Position numbers and translations under genes: made by a program
Source: Nocardioides sp. URHA0032
GTDB taxonomy: Bacteria > Actinomycetota > Actinomycetes > Propionibacteriales > Nocardioidaceae
Assembly (NCBI RefSeq): GCF_000620645.1
Contig: NZ_JIAV01000021.1
Span: 186,001 to 250,000 of the forward strand
Length of the DNA stretch: 64,000 bases
Direction: 5' to 3'
The notes under the pieces: model-generated
Database searches by the model: none
The model's input: the letters and a program-made list of their open reading frames with translations, nothing else
What the model was told of the DNA's origin: nothing
Shown: positions 38,101 through 46,189 of the stretch, in pieces
Position numbering within the stretch: position 1 is the stretch's first letter
Layout of the letters: each line of letters begins with the position of its first letter

Positions 38101-38456
38101 GCGAGTGGCCGTTCGACGACCTGCCGTCCCTCGGGGGCGGTCGCCGGCCCGCTATGCAGGCACCCGACGGGCCTCGGACACTGCTGTCCCAACGCCTGGA
38201 GACCGACGCCGAGGCCGTCGAGCGTGACCTGATGAAGCTGGTGCTGACCATCATCGAGCTGGTGCGGCAGCTGATGGAGAAGCAGGCCCTGCGCCGCGTC
38301 GACGAGGGCGACCTGACCGACGAGCAGGTCGAGGGGCTCGGCAACGGGCTGATGCACCTCGAGCAGGCGATGGAAGATCTCAAGAGGCGCTACGGGCTGA
38401 CCGCGGACGACCTGAACATCGACCTCGGCCCCCTGGGGACGCTGCTGCCCGAGTAG
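38097..38456 (+). CDS. gvpK: Gas vesicle protein GvpK
   Basis: 119 residues from a GTG overlapping gvpS (GTGA). GvpK pattern RLETDAEAVERDLMKLVLTI, LMEKQALRRVDEGDLTDEQV and LEQAMEDLKRRYGL, ending DLNIDLGPLGTLLPE. Last gene of the operon; a GC hairpin terminator follows at 38518-38554. Confidence 0.9.
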   Translation: MSEWPFDDLPSLGGGRRPAMQAPDGPRTLLSQRLETDAEAVERDLMKLVLTIIELVRQLMEKQALRRVDEGDLTDEQVEGLGNGLMHLEQAMEDLKRRYGLTADDLNIDLGPLGTLLPE

Positions 38457-38517
38457 CCATGCCCTCGACGCTCCTCGCGGTAAGCAGCGTGCGGAAAACA
38501 GCTGCGAGCCGAGCACA

Positions 38518-38554
38518 GGGCCCCTCGTCCCCTCCCTCCGGACACGAGGGCCCC
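38518..38554 (+). terminator. Terminator of the gvp operon
   Basis: gggcccctcg (38518-38527) pairs with cgagggcccc (38545-38554), nine of ten pairs, 17-base loop, 60 bases after the gvpK stop. Also positioned at the 3' end of the convergent gene 38574-39179. Confidence 0.55.
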
Positions 38555-38573
38555 GTACCCGACGTGGATGTCC

Positions 38574-39179
38574 TCATCCGAGACGCAGCACGCCCAGAAT
38601 CTGGTTGAGGAGGTTCGACAGCCGGCCCAGCACGCCGCCGAGGCCGCCGTCGAGCAGCCCGGTGACCGCGCAGAGCAGGTTGCCGAGGAGGTTGCCTGCT
38701 CCACTCTGCGCGACGATGTTGAGCACGACGCGGTCGAGGTGGACCTGGAGTCCGAGGAGGTCGAGGTCGAGAGGGGCGAGGACCAGGTGGAGGATGTCGC
38801 AGGTGACCTGTGCGCCGGCGGTGCGGGCGTGGACCGGGGTCCCGTTGATGGTCTTGACCCGGACCGTCTTCATCATGGCGAACGTGGTGCGGTCGCCGTT
38901 GCGTTCGTGAACGACACCTTGGACAAGACCGCGGACGAAGACCTTGCCGTCCTTCTTGAGGAAGTGGAGCGGTACGAACGATCCCGTGACCTTCCGGTTG
39001 TCGCCGGTGGTGCCGATGATGCGTGAGTTGAGGTCGCCGCGATGGGTGTGGGCGACGGGCCGCTCAGCTGGCTGGGCCGGCCTACTGGCCGTGGAGACGT
39101 CCTGGAGCGAGAAGATGCACAGGGTCATCGCGACGAGGACAGCTACTGCCCTGAGGATGGACGTGCGACAGCGATTCAT
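38574..39179 (-). CDS. Secreted protein of unknown function
   Basis: 201 residues. Signal peptide at 1-30 (LRAVAVLVAMTLCIFSLQ). A mixed beta region follows (about 45-120, with GSFVPLHFLKKDGKVFVRGL). The C-terminal Leu/Gly/Asn-rich domain from about 128 has CDILHLVLAPLDLDLLGLQV and GAGNLLGNLLCAVTGLLDGG. The latter domain is widespread in secreted actinobacterial and proteobacterial proteins, function unknown. The upstream leader is relatively AT-rich. Confidence 0.6.
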   Translation of the reverse strand: MNRCRTSILRAVAVLVAMTLCIFSLQDVSTASRPAQPAERPVAHTHRGDLNSRIIGTTGDNRKVTGSFVPLHFLKKDGKVFVRGLVQGVVHERNGDRTTFAMMKTVRVKTINGTPVHARTAGAQVTCDILHLVLAPLDLDLLGLQVHLDRVVLNIVAQSGAGNLLGNLLCAVTGLLDGGLGGVLGRLSNLLNQILGVLRLG

Positions 39180-39781
39180 TTTCTTTCCCTCCCGAAGGTA
39201 AAAGATTCCAAATGCCTCCCATGGCGGAATACTTGTCGCGAAGCGCCACCGGCGTTAGACGAGGTGCGGCAAAAAAAGCGGCATTGCACTAAAACCACCC
39301 TCTCGGGTGAGATCGGTTTTCGCCGAGTTCGCGACCACTGGCCTTCGCGGACCTCTGCCCGCTCACCCGAGCGACGCTCGGCACCAGGTCGGAGGCGCGC
39401 GGCGTGCGGTCGTGGGACCACGTGGTCCCGGAGTTGGTGGAACGGTACGGAAGGGGTACCTACTCCTGGCTGGCTGTCGCGCCACGGAGCGGCAGCCAGT
39501 CCTGTGGATCCAGCACCGCGTGTCCAGGGTGGCGCAGCGCCGACGGTCCTCGCCCCGGTCCGCCGGGACCCATCCGCGTCGCGCCGATCTAACACCACGT
39601 GTTTACGCTGTAAAAACGGTTTCGTCTACCGCGTAGTTCACCGGGTGCCGAGTGATATCTCAGTCGCCACCCGAAAGGGAAGTCCATGGACATCGCGCGC
39701 GTCCCTCAGGAGCGCCTCGATCGGGAGCCCGCCGGTCTTCTGCACGTGGTCGAGGACCTCGGCTATGAGTTCCGAGCGCCG
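39180..39781. other. 600-base stretch without a convincing gene
   Basis: Locally AT-richer than its surroundings at 39180-39300 and 39590-39680. It contains a perfect 16-base palindrome gggaccacgtggtccc (39414-39429), a ccgagcg/cgctcgg hairpin near 39367-39381, and a ctggctg/cagccag hairpin near 39469-39499. Short ORFs (for example 39404-39592 on the plus strand) have no recognisable features. It could be decayed sequence or regulatory DNA. Confidence 0.4.
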
Positions 39782-40522
39782 CTACTCGCCCCAGCCCATC
39801 GGGAACACCTCGAACTGCGCCGCGAACGCGACGCCCATCCGCTGACCCGCCTGACGGCCGAAGCCCTCGAGGAACTCGCGGGGGTCGAAGTGCTCCCAGC
39901 CGAGGCCGTCGATGTAGGCACGGTGCGCCTCCAGCGACTCCACGCCGAGGTCGAAGGTGTCGGTGGTGTCCACGCCGTACCTGCTGTCGGGGGAGCCGGT
40001 CGCCCAGACGGCACGCACGCCGCCCCAGGGCTCGAGCCCGTCGACCAGCTGCTCGTTGAAGACCCAGCGGTTGCCCGCGTCACGCACGGCGTCGACGACG
40101 GCCCGCCCCGTGGCGATGTGGTCGGCCTGATTGAGATTCACCCCGCCCCAGGTGTCGCGGAAGTTGCCGGTGATCACGATCTCCGGCCGGAACCGGCGGA
40201 CGACGTGCGTGATCTGCCGGCGCAGAGGCACGCCGTACTCCAGGATCCCGTCGGGCTGGTGCAGGAACTCCACGTGCGGGACGCCGACGATGCGCGCCGA
40301 CTCGACCTGCTCGGCTTCGCGGACGACGCGGCACTCGTCCGGCGGCAGCGCGTCGATGCCCGCTTCTCCGCTGGTCACCATGCAGTAGGTGACCTCCTTG
40401 CCCTGTCCGGTCCAACGGGCGATCGCCGCGGCGGCGCCGAACTCCATGTCATCGGGGTGCGCGACGACGCACAACGCGCGCTCCCAGTCCTCGGGCAACG
40501 GCTCCAGCGGCACGATCTCCAT
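39782..40522 (-). CDS. PIG-L/LmbE-family deacetylase
   Basis: 246 residues from ATG 40522. Zinc-dependent N-acetyl-hydrolase fold with AHPDDMEFGAAAAIARW (zinc ligands His, Asp-Asp), EAEQVESARIVGV, and NQADHIATGRAVVDAV with the second His site. The family includes MshB (mycothiol synthesis) and mycothiol conjugate amidase; this protein is nearest in outline to the general LmbE group. Substrate not assignable. Confidence 0.82.
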   Translation of the reverse strand: MEIVPLEPLPEDWERALCVVAHPDDMEFGAAAAIARWTGQGKEVTYCMVTSGEAGIDALPPDECRVVREAEQVESARIVGVPHVEFLHQPDGILEYGVPLRRQITHVVRRFRPEIVITGNFRDTWGGVNLNQADHIATGRAVVDAVRDAGNRWVFNEQLVDGLEPWGGVRAVWATGSPDSRYGVDTTDTFDLGVESLEAHRAYIDGLGWEHFDPREFLEGFGRQAGQRMGVAFAAQFEVFPMGWGE

Positions 40523-40544
40523 GGGTCGAGCATGACAGCGCCCG

Positions 40545-40570
40545 GCGTGAGTACGGGAGGGCTCGGGTAC
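40545..40570 (+). promoter_or_regulatory. Possible SigB/SigF-type promoter
   Basis: GCGT (40545-40548), 16 bases, GGGTAC (40565-40570), ending nine bases before the ATG at 40580. The -35 element is degenerate, so this is weaker than the others. Confidence 0.35.
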
Positions 40571-40579
40571 GGCGGGACC

Positions 40580-40951
40580 ATGAGCTATCGCCTGAGTCGC
40601 CTCATGTCCGCCGCCTCTGCCGCGTACGGCGGCTACGCCCTGACCCAGCCCGCCCACCTGTGGCAGGCGCTGCGGGCCGACCGCAAGGACCGGCAGGGCC
40701 TCGAGCTGCTCGCGACGACGTACGGCGCCCGCGACCTCGCGGTCAGCGCGGCCGGTGTCCTCGGGAGGCGGCCGGACACGGTGCGCACCGCGATGCTGCT
40801 GCGGATCGCGATGGACCTCGGCGACTGCGCGCTGCTGTCCTTCCGGACCCACGACCCCGCCGTGCGCCGCAAGGTCGCGGCGGTCACGCTCGGCTGGGCC
40901 GGGCTGAATGCGCTTGCCCTGACCGTCGACACCCTGCGCGACGGTGGGTGA
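40580..40951 (+). CDS. Small membrane protein, DUF4267-like
   Basis: 123 residues. Three or four hydrophobic helices: RLMSAASAAYGGYALTQP, TYGARDLAVSAAGVLGRR, AMLLRIAMDLGDCALLSF, VTLGWAGLNALALTVDTL. The pattern resembles the DUF4267 family of small membrane proteins. Overlaps the following DUF72 gene by eight bases. Confidence 0.6.
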   Translation: MSYRLSRLMSAASAAYGGYALTQPAHLWQALRADRKDRQGLELLATTYGARDLAVSAAGVLGRRPDTVRTAMLLRIAMDLGDCALLSFRTHDPAVRRKVAAVTLGWAGLNALALTVDTLRDGG

Positions 40952-41768
40952 GGTCCGGGTCGGCATCTCCGGCTGGACCTACGACGGCTGGCGCGGAGAC
41001 TTCTACCCGCGCGGGCTACCCCGGAAGCGGGAGCTCGCGTACGCCGCGGAGCGCCTGGACTCCGTCGAGATCAACGGCTCCTTCTACTCCCTGCAACGCC
41101 CGACGTCGTACCAGACTTGGCGTGAGCAGACGCCGGACGACTTCGTGTTCGCGGTCAAGGGCGGCCGGTTCATCACGCACATGAAGCGGCTGCGCGACGT
41201 CGAGACCCCGCTGGCGAACTTCTTCGGCTCCGGCGTGCTCGCCCTCGGTGCCAAGCTCGGGCCGGTGCTCTGGCAGCTGCCCGAGCGGCTCGAGTACGAC
41301 GCGGAGCTGCTCGGCGCGTTCTTCGACCTCCTGCCGCGCACCGTGGGGGCGGCCGCCGCGCTCGGCCGCGAGCACGATGCGAAGCTGAAGCCCGATCGTG
41401 CGCTCACGACCGCGCCCCGCGGGCTCGCGGGCCACCGGATCCGGCACGCGCTGGAGTTCCGCAGTGCGTCGTTCTGCACCGAGGAGGCGTTCGCGCTGCT
41501 GCGGGAGCACGACATCGGCTGCGTGGTCGCCGACACCGCCGGCCGGTGGCCGCTCGCCGAGGCGGTCACCAGCGACCTGGTCTACGTCCGCCTGCACGGC
41601 GACCAGGAGCTCTACGCCAGCGGCTACTCCGACGCAGCCCTCGACCGTTGGGCCGAGAAGTGCCGCTCCTGGTCGGAGCAGGCCGACGTCGTCGTCTACT
41701 TCGACAACGACGCCAAGGGGTATGCCCCGCACGACGCGGTGCGGCTCCGGGAGCGACTCACGCACTAG
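40944..41768 (+). CDS. DUF72 family protein
   Basis: 274 residues from a GTG overlapping the upstream gene. TIM-barrel DUF72: VRVGISGWTYDGWRGDFYP, LDSVEINGSFYSL, FVFAVKGGRFITHMKRL and VYFDNDAKGYAPHDAVRLR are family signatures. Biochemical role unknown. Last host gene before the tRNA-Met/prophage junction. Confidence 0.88.
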   Translation: MGEVRVGISGWTYDGWRGDFYPRGLPRKRELAYAAERLDSVEINGSFYSLQRPTSYQTWREQTPDDFVFAVKGGRFITHMKRLRDVETPLANFFGSGVLALGAKLGPVLWQLPERLEYDAELLGAFFDLLPRTVGAAAALGREHDAKLKPDRALTTAPRGLAGHRIRHALEFRSASFCTEEAFALLREHDIGCVVADTAGRWPLAEAVTSDLVYVRLHGDQELYASGYSDAALDRWAEKCRSWSEQADVVVYFDNDAKGYAPHDAVRLRERLTH

Positions 41769-41782
41769 GCTGCCGACCCCAC

Positions 41783-41825
41783 GGGGCGGTAGCTCAGTCG
41801 GTCAGAGCAGAGGACTCATAATCCT
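41783..41825 (+). pseudogene. 5' half of a tRNA-Met gene, truncated at the anticodon stem (probable attachment-site junction)
   Basis: ggggcggtagctcagtcgg and the anticodon arm agga-ctcataa-tcct match a tRNA-Met(CAT), but the sequence diverges right after the anticodon stem; there is no T-arm and no 3' acceptor strand. It differs from the complete copy 70 bases downstream at several positions, including compensatory stem changes, so it is a separate gene broken by insertion. The missing 3' half may lie at the other end of the prophage. Confidence 0.65.
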
Positions 41826-41863
41826 GTGAAGATACTAGCGATTCACGCTCAAAATGAGGAGGG

Positions 41864-41884
41864 ACGTTAGCCCAAACGTTAGCC
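41864..41884. repeat. Direct repeat acgttagcc x2, candidate integrase arm sites
   Basis: acgttagcc occurs at 41864-41872 and 41876-41884, 12-base period, between the tRNA fragment and the complete tRNA. Such short repeats beside an attachment core are typical of tyrosine-integrase arm sites. Confidence 0.4.
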
Positions 41885-41895
41885 ATTAGATTCTT

Positions 41896-41969
41896 GGGGT
41901 GGTAGCTCAGTCGGTTAGAGCAGACGACTCATAATCGTCCGGTCACGGGTTCGAGCCCCGTCCACCCCA
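41896..41969 (+). tRNA. tRNA-Met(CAT), complete
   Basis: 74 bases; acceptor ggggtgg pairs with ccacccc, anticodon CAT at 41930-41932, T-loop gttcgagcc. Elongator Met is most likely; an Ile tRNA with lysidine-modified CAT is the alternative. It may be phage-borne and compensate for the broken host copy. Confidence 0.85.
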
Positions 41970-42110
41970 CTCTCGGGTCGCCGATCCGCTGCCGCCGGCC
42001 CATGTAACAACTTCGCATCGCTTCACGCATTCACTAGACGGGGTGTCGCGCCACCCTGAATGGTTCCCCCTTGCCGCACCTCGCGGCCAAGTCCACTGAA
42101 GGGGGACATC

Positions 42111-42803
42111 ATGAAGCGCAACACGAAGATCGGTCTCACGGTCGCCAGCATCGCTACGGCCCTGGTTGTGACGGGCGGTACTGGCGCGGTCGCCGGGCAG
42201 CTCATCACCTCGCACCAGATCAAGGACGGCACGATCCGGACGGTCGACCTGTCTGACGGTGTGCAGAACAAGCTCGACAAGACGGGGGAGCGGGGTCCGC
42301 AGGGCGAGCCGGGCGAGACTGGTCCGGCTGGCGCGACTGGTCCCGCGGGTCCGGTTGGTCCGAAGGGTGCCGACTCGACGGTTCCGGGTCCGGCGGGTGC
42401 GCAGGGTCCGGCTGGTCCCAGTGGCGCTCCCGGTGCGAACGGTGCGAACGGCACCAACGGTCGCGACGGGCTCGAGGGTGCGGTCTACCGTTCGCTGACG
42501 TACAGCAATGGTGGCGGCGGTTCGGCCACGGTCGCGTGTGACGACGACCCGGCTGTCTCGCAGACGTTCACGGCGATCGCGGGCGGTGTGCAGGGCGGCA
42601 CGGTGGAGACGCAGGATGACGGCTTCGTGGTCAACTCGTCGTTCCCTGGCCGCATGGATTGGGACACGGGTCTTCCGAAGGCTGACCGGCTCGATGGCTG
42701 GATCATCCTCGGCAATGGCGAGTACACGTCGACGCTGACGGTGTGGGCGCTGTGTGTGCCGACCGCGAGCATCCCGGTCGACGCGGATGTGCTCGACAAC
42801 TGA
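42111..42803 (+). CDS. Secreted/membrane collagen-like protein
   Basis: 230 residues from ATG 42111 with GAAGGGGGA upstream. Signal/anchor segment (GLTVASIATALVVTGGTGAV), an ITSHQIKDGTIRTVDLSDGV segment, a collagen Gly-X-Y tract (about 60-120, with PAGPVGPKGADSTVPGPAG), and a C-terminal beta domain with two Cys. The QIKDGTI... motif plus collagen repeats is common in actinobacterial surface proteins. It is on the plus strand against the late phage genes, so it may be a moron or a host gene beside the attachment site. Confidence 0.7.
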   Translation: MKRNTKIGLTVASIATALVVTGGTGAVAGQLITSHQIKDGTIRTVDLSDGVQNKLDKTGERGPQGEPGETGPAGATGPAGPVGPKGADSTVPGPAGAQGPAGPSGAPGANGANGTNGRDGLEGAVYRSLTYSNGGGGSATVACDDDPAVSQTFTAIAGGVQGGTVETQDDGFVVNSSFPGRMDWDTGLPKADRLDGWIILGNGEYTSTLTVWALCVPTASIPVDADVLDN

Positions 42804-42824
42804 GCCCCCTTCAAAGGGAACCGG

Positions 42825-42859
42825 ACGCCCCCGCAGACTCCCAAGCTCTGCGGGGGCGT
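42825..42859. terminator. Terminator of the collagen-like gene
   Basis: Perfect 13-base stem acgcccccgcaga (42825-42837) / tctgcgggggcgt (42847-42859), nine-base loop, followed by TTCGG. Can act for either strand. Confidence 0.75.
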
Positions 42860-42868
42860 TCGGCTGTC

Positions 42869-43021
42869 TCAGCGCTTGTCGAGCTGGTTGATGTAGTCGC
42901 GCAGGAAGCGGCGGATGGCGGTGGAGAGGTCTTCGCCTCGGTCGGCTGCCTCGTGTAGCGCCGCGTCCCAGAGTTCGTCGTCGATGCGGATGGCGTGGCG
43001 CTTGGTGCCCTTCCCTGGCAT
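42869..43021 (-). CDS. Ribbon-helix-helix (Arc/CopG-like) small protein
   Basis: 50 residues. N-terminal strand KRHAIRIDDELWDAALHEA followed by two helices ending RRFLRDYINQLDKR, the layout of ribbon-helix-helix repressors. Small enough to be missed by ordinary calling. It sits between the collagen-like gene and the end of the late operon, and may regulate one of them. Confidence 0.65.
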   Translation of the reverse strand: MPGKGTKRHAIRIDDELWDAALHEAADRGEDLSTAIRRFLRDYINQLDKR

Positions 43022-43095
43022 GTGGCGAGTGTGGAGCCCGGTGTCGCGCCACCCGTCTGTCGGCGTCTGGGTTACCGAGTTCGGGGCATAGCGAA

Positions 43096-43135
43096 AAGCC
43101 CCCAGCCGTCACCCGAAGGTGAAGGCTGGGGGCTT
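43096..43135 (-). terminator. Terminator of the prophage late operon
   Basis: Twelve-base arms aagcccccagcc (43096-43107) and ggctgggggctt (43124-43135), with an inner tcacc/ggtga stem closed by CGAA. It lies 19 bases after the stop of the last tail-fibre gene, just before the RHH gene. Confidence 0.8.
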
Positions 43136-43153
43136 CAATGGGCCGACTTCAGG

Positions 43154-44227
43154 TCAGACGGCAGTACCCATCGCGTCGCGCCACACGGTGCCGTCGCTGT
43201 AGATCGGCTTGGACAGCGTCGTGTCGTAGATGCACGCGCCGACCCCGGAGGTTGACGCGGAGGGTCGCAGGGCAGTGGTGAACGCGCCAGTGCGGACGAC
43301 GCCGGTCGCCTTGATGTTGCCGACGACGTCGAGCGGTTCGGTCGGTGCATTCTTGCCGACGCCGAGCTTGCCCATGACGTAGTTCAGGTCGGAGGCGCCA
43401 TCGGAGGCGATGCCGTAGCCGGTGGTCACGCCGGTGACCTTCTTGGCTGCGACCTTCACCCCGTAGGCGGCCGTGATCGCGGAGCCGGCCGCGACCGTGG
43501 AGGCGGTGGAGTTGAAGTCGACAAGGGTTCCGACCGTGGCGGTGCCGTTGACTCGCACCTGGGAGAGAATCCCCGAGAGCGTGGTGACCGCGACCGTGCC
43601 ACCTGTGCGGGCCGACGCTTGGATGGCGGTCAGGGTGCCGATCGTGCCGGACCCGGACTTGTTCGCGAGGCCGTTGAGCCCGGTGAGGGAGGACACGTTG
43701 TTGGTGCCGATGTCGGTGGCGTTGAACTGGACCGCTTGGACGTTCCCGGCTGCGGGCGCGATGCCTGACGCCTGGAATGAGTTGAGGATGATGTTCGTCG
43801 TCAGGTCGGTGGCGTAGGTGCTCAGGGCGGTGCCGATGGAGCCGGCAGCCAAACCGGGGGGACCGATGTAGACGGAGCCGGTGTCGCTGACGGTGACGGG
43901 GACCGGCGAGTCCTGTAGCAGCGTGCCGGTCGTGCCGTCGAAGCGCGCCAGGGCGTTGTCGGTGGAGCTAGCGGGGCCGGTGACTGCTCCGACCGGGGAG
44001 GTTCCGGCGGGTCCGGTGGCCCCGGTAGCCCCGGTGTCACCCTTGGGTCCGGTCGGCCCAACGGGACCTGCGGGTCCGGGTTCACCCGCGGCGCCAGTGT
44101 CGCCCTTCGGTCCCGCGGGTCCGATCAGCCCAACCTCGGCGACCGTGACGACAACCTCGGGGGCGGGCTCGATGGTGACGACGACTTCGGGCAGTGGCGG
44201 CTCGACGACGACCTGGACTTCACTCAT
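43154..44227 (-). CDS. Phage tail fibre protein with collagen-like repeat
   Basis: 357 residues. The N-terminus has repeated PEVVVTI/PEVVVTV strands that may attach it to the tail. A collagen Gly-X-Y segment (about 36-75) has [19 protein letters not shown] long beta-repeat region rich in Thr/Gly/Ser ends with [17 protein letters not shown], a receptor-binding head-like end. Last gene of the late operon. Probably contacts the host surface. Confidence 0.75.
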   Translation of the reverse strand: MSEVQVVVEPPLPEVVVTIEPAPEVVVTVAEVGLIGPAGPKGDTGAAGEPGPAGPVGPTGPKGDTGATGATGPAGTSPVGAVTGPASSTDNALARFDGTTGTLLQDSPVPVTVSDTGSVYIGPPGLAAGSIGTALSTYATDLTTNIILNSFQASGIAPAAGNVQAVQFNATDIGTNNVSSLTGLNGLANKSGSGTIGTLTAIQASARTGGTVAVTTLSGILSQVRVNGTATVGTLVDFNSTASTVAAGSAITAAYGVKVAAKKVTGVTTGYGIASDGASDLNYVMGKLGVGKNAPTEPLDVVGNIKATGVVRTGAFTTALRPSASTSGVGACIYDTTLSKPIYSDGTVWRDAMGTAV

Positions 44228-44582
44228 CTGTGGCCGCCGTGGTGGTGGGCGCGATGGTCAGGGTTCCGTGCAGCACCCGCAGACCGAGCGCGTCGGTGGC
44301 GCCCGTGTCGGTGACGAGGATGTCGTAGTTGCCGCCGACGAGGGTGCGTGTGTCGGCTCCGGTCAGCGTCAGGTCGATGACGATGTCGTTGCCGTCGAAG
44401 CTCGCTGCCAGGAAGGGTCGGAGGTCGGCCTTGAGCGGAGAGGTGATCTGGCGTCCGGCGCGAACCTGTGAGCGGACCTCGAAGTCAGCGAGGTTCGCCC
44501 ACAGGTTCTTGCCGTCGGTGATGCGGATTCGGCGGGAGTAGGGAACCCCGGCTTGCACGTCGAGGGGGGTGGGGTCGGCCAT
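44220..44582 (-). CDS. Phage minor tail/baseplate-associated protein, unknown
   Basis: 120 residues, overlapping the fibre gene by eight bases. Beta-sandwich-like pattern ([20 protein letters not shown] and [20 protein letters not shown]), similar in outline to small LtfC/gp6-type adaptor domains next to fibres. Confidence 0.5.
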   Translation of the reverse strand: MADPTPLDVQAGVPYSRRIRITDGKNLWANLADFEVRSQVRAGRQITSPLKADLRPFLAASFDGNDIVIDLTLTGADTRTLVGGNYDILVTDTGATDALGLRVLHGTLTIAPTTTAATDE

Positions 44583-44635
44583 GCCGGGGCTCCTTGGTGT
44601 CGTTGGCTTACGTCGCGCTGAGTTAGAGCAGGGGC

Positions 44636-44860
44636 TTAACTGCCCGCGCCACCCGTCGCCGCCGAAGCGTCCTCGACCTGAGCGGCGGCGAATGTCGGCG
44701 TGGGCACGTAGCCGATCGGGGGCTCACCGGACAGGGCGCGCTCGTACTCGGTGAGCGAGATCCACTTGCGCGTCAGGCAGGTGTCGAGCGTCGCGACGGT
44801 GACGACCGGGTCGTTCTCGTAGAAGCGGCACAGGTAGCGGAACCCGAGAGCAGTGGCCAT
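44636..44860 (-). CDS. Small phage protein, unknown
   Basis: 74 residues. FRYLCRFYENDPVVTVATLD, then KWISLTEYERALSGEPP, recalling XkdX-like small proteins between fibre genes. Ala-rich tail. No function assignable. Confidence 0.5.
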   Translation of the reverse strand: MATALGFRYLCRFYENDPVVTVATLDTCLTRKWISLTEYERALSGEPPIGYVPTPTFAAAQVEDASAATGGAGS

Positions 44861-44861
44861 G

Positions 44862-45116
44862 TCACATTCCCATCAGTAGGTCGAGCATTTCAACGGTCAG
44901 GTCGGTGAGTTCGTCGACCTGGGCTTGGATGAGTGACGCCGCGCTGGGTGTCGGGTGGGGGGTGTGTGCGTCGACCGCGGCTTGGAGGGTGGCCTCGTCG
45001 ATGTCGGCGGTGACGGTGGTTTCGGTGTCGCCGATCGCGACGGTGATGCTCGCGACGCCGAGCTCGGCGGTGAGCTGTGGGGGGTCGATGGGCCGGGGGG
45101 TGGTGACCGTGCTCAT
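44862..45116 (-). CDS. Small phage protein, unknown
   Basis: 84 residues from ATG 45116, which overlaps the stop of the upstream fibre gene by one base. A beta N-terminus (ITVAIGDTETTVTADIDEAT) is followed by a helical end (AQVDELTDLTVEMLDLLMGM), suggesting a short trimer stalk or chaperone for the fibre. Confidence 0.5.
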   Translation of the reverse strand: MSTVTTPRPIDPPQLTAELGVASITVAIGDTETTVTADIDEATLQAAVDAHTPHPTPSAASLIQAQVDELTDLTVEMLDLLMGM

Positions 45117-46189
45117 CAGGCGCTCCAAACTTCGATAAGTGCTTGGCCTTCGGCGGTGGTGCCGGTGCCGCCGTAGGAGGTGGTGGTGGTGGCGGTGGAG
45201 GCGTTGGCGTGCATCCACCTGTAGGTGACCGACGCCCCTGGGGTGAGGCCGGTGATCTTGACCCGGTGGACGACGCGGGCGGCGGTGACGGCCGCAGCGA
45301 CCCTGCCTGTCGACGCAGCGACCACAGTGCCGGCGATTCCGACACCCCACATGGCGGGATTGCTGCTGGTCGTGGTCACTGCGCGGGCACTCAGGGACAC
45401 GATGACGGCGCCGGATGCGGGGACGGTGAAGGTGATGCTCAGGTTGGTGGCGTCGACGTCGGCGTAGGTGGTCGTGGCGTTGGTGACGTTGGTGGCCGAG
45501 GCCGGGTTGTAGGCGGTGGACGCGAGGAGTTCTGTGGCGCCGCCCGCTGGAGTGGCGAGGGTGCCGTCGTCGCGGACGAACTTGGTGCCGTCCGGGGTGC
45601 CGGTGGCGAGACGGGCGACGGGCAGCACGCCGCCAGTACCGAGGAGCGGGATGTCGCCGGACGCGGTGCCGGTTCTGAGCCCGGAGTCCTTGATGATCTT
45701 GCCAGTGGTGCCGTTGAACGCAACGAGCCTGTTGTTGACCGCTGTCGCAGGACCCGTGACGTCGCCGACTCCCGACCCGTCCGCACCATTGACCACCGTG
45801 AATGTGGAGGTGGTGGCGTCGGTGTAGGTGATCGTGTACGTGTCGGTCGTGCCCGCTGCCCCAGTGCCACTGGTGCGAGCAATCGAGGTGATGCCACGCC
45901 CGGCCGAGCCGTTGGACCCGTTGGACCCGTTGGACCCGTTGGACCCGTTGGACCCATTGTGGATCGTGAACGTGGACGAGGTTCCGTCTGAGAATGTCAC
46001 GGTGTAGGTGTCGTCTGTGCCAGGTGCGCCCGTGCCCGAGGTGCGCGCGATCGAGTTGACGCTGCGACCCGGCGGACCAGTCGGCCCCTCCTTGAGCCAC
46101 AGACTCTTGACGAGCCCCGGAGCAGAGACCTGCACGACCGCCGAGGGGTTGACGACGCGAACGACGGCGCCCGGTGACAGATCAACCAC
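45116..46189 (-). CDS. Phage tail fibre protein with duplicated module and NGS tandem repeat
   Basis: 357 residues. Two copies of a module of about 35 residues (near 46-79 and 101-134), each with SIARTSGTGA-GT-DTYT and STFT--NG, are separated by six NGS tripeptides encoded by nine-base DNA repeats. A C-terminal beta domain (about 230-357) carries TFTVPASGAVIVSLSA, common in fibre heads. Likely a receptor-binding fibre. Confidence 0.72.
   Translation of the reverse strand: MVDLSPGAVVRVVNPSAVVQVSAPGLVKSLWLKEGPTGPPGRSVNSIARTSGTGAPGTDDTYTVTFSDGTSSTFTIHNGSNGSNGSNGSNGSNGSAGRGITSIARTSGTGAAGTTDTYTITYTDATTSTFTVVNGADGSGVGDVTGPATAVNNRLVAFNGTTGKIIKDSGLRTGTASGDIPLLGTGGVLPVARLATGTPDGTKFVRDDGTLATPAGGATELLASTAYNPASATNVTNATTTYADVDATNLSITFTVPASGAVIVSLSARAVTTTSSNPAMWGVGIAGTVVAASTGRVAAAVTAARVVHRVKITGLTPGASVTYRWMHANASTATTTTSYGGTGTTAEGQALIEVWSA
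45911..45955. repeat. Nine-base tandem repeat (gttggaccc), five perfect units
   Basis: Units at 45911, 45920, 45929, 45938 and 45947, with degenerate flanks. On the coding (minus) strand they encode Asn-Gly-Ser. Unit gain or loss would keep the frame and change fibre length. Confidence 0.85.

Noticed and set aside
38555..38579. GGAT-N15-GGGTAC on the minus strand after gvpK
   Set aside because: It points antisense into the end of gvpK with no gene ahead, and overlaps the terminator region, so it is probably a chance match.
39454..39459. GGGTAC on the plus strand in the gene-poor stretch
   Set aside because: No GNNT element lies 14-16 bases upstream and no supported gene follows.
39404..39592. 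62-residue plus-strand ORF in the 39.2-39.8 kb stretch
   Set aside because: No ribosome binding site, no recognisable domain, and the second half is low-complexity Pro/Gly/Arg.
39686..40951. 421-residue plus-strand ORF starting with a plausible ribosome binding site
   Set aside because: Most of it is the antisense of the PIG-L deacetylase gene, whose motifs are clear on the minus strand, and the last part is simply the small membrane protein gene in the same frame. The first 35 residues look protein-like but cannot be supported alone.
45900..45965. Short tandem repeats as a CRISPR array
   Set aside because: The units are nine bases, directly adjacent with no spacers, and encode in-frame NGS in a fibre gene. 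No cas genes are present in the window.
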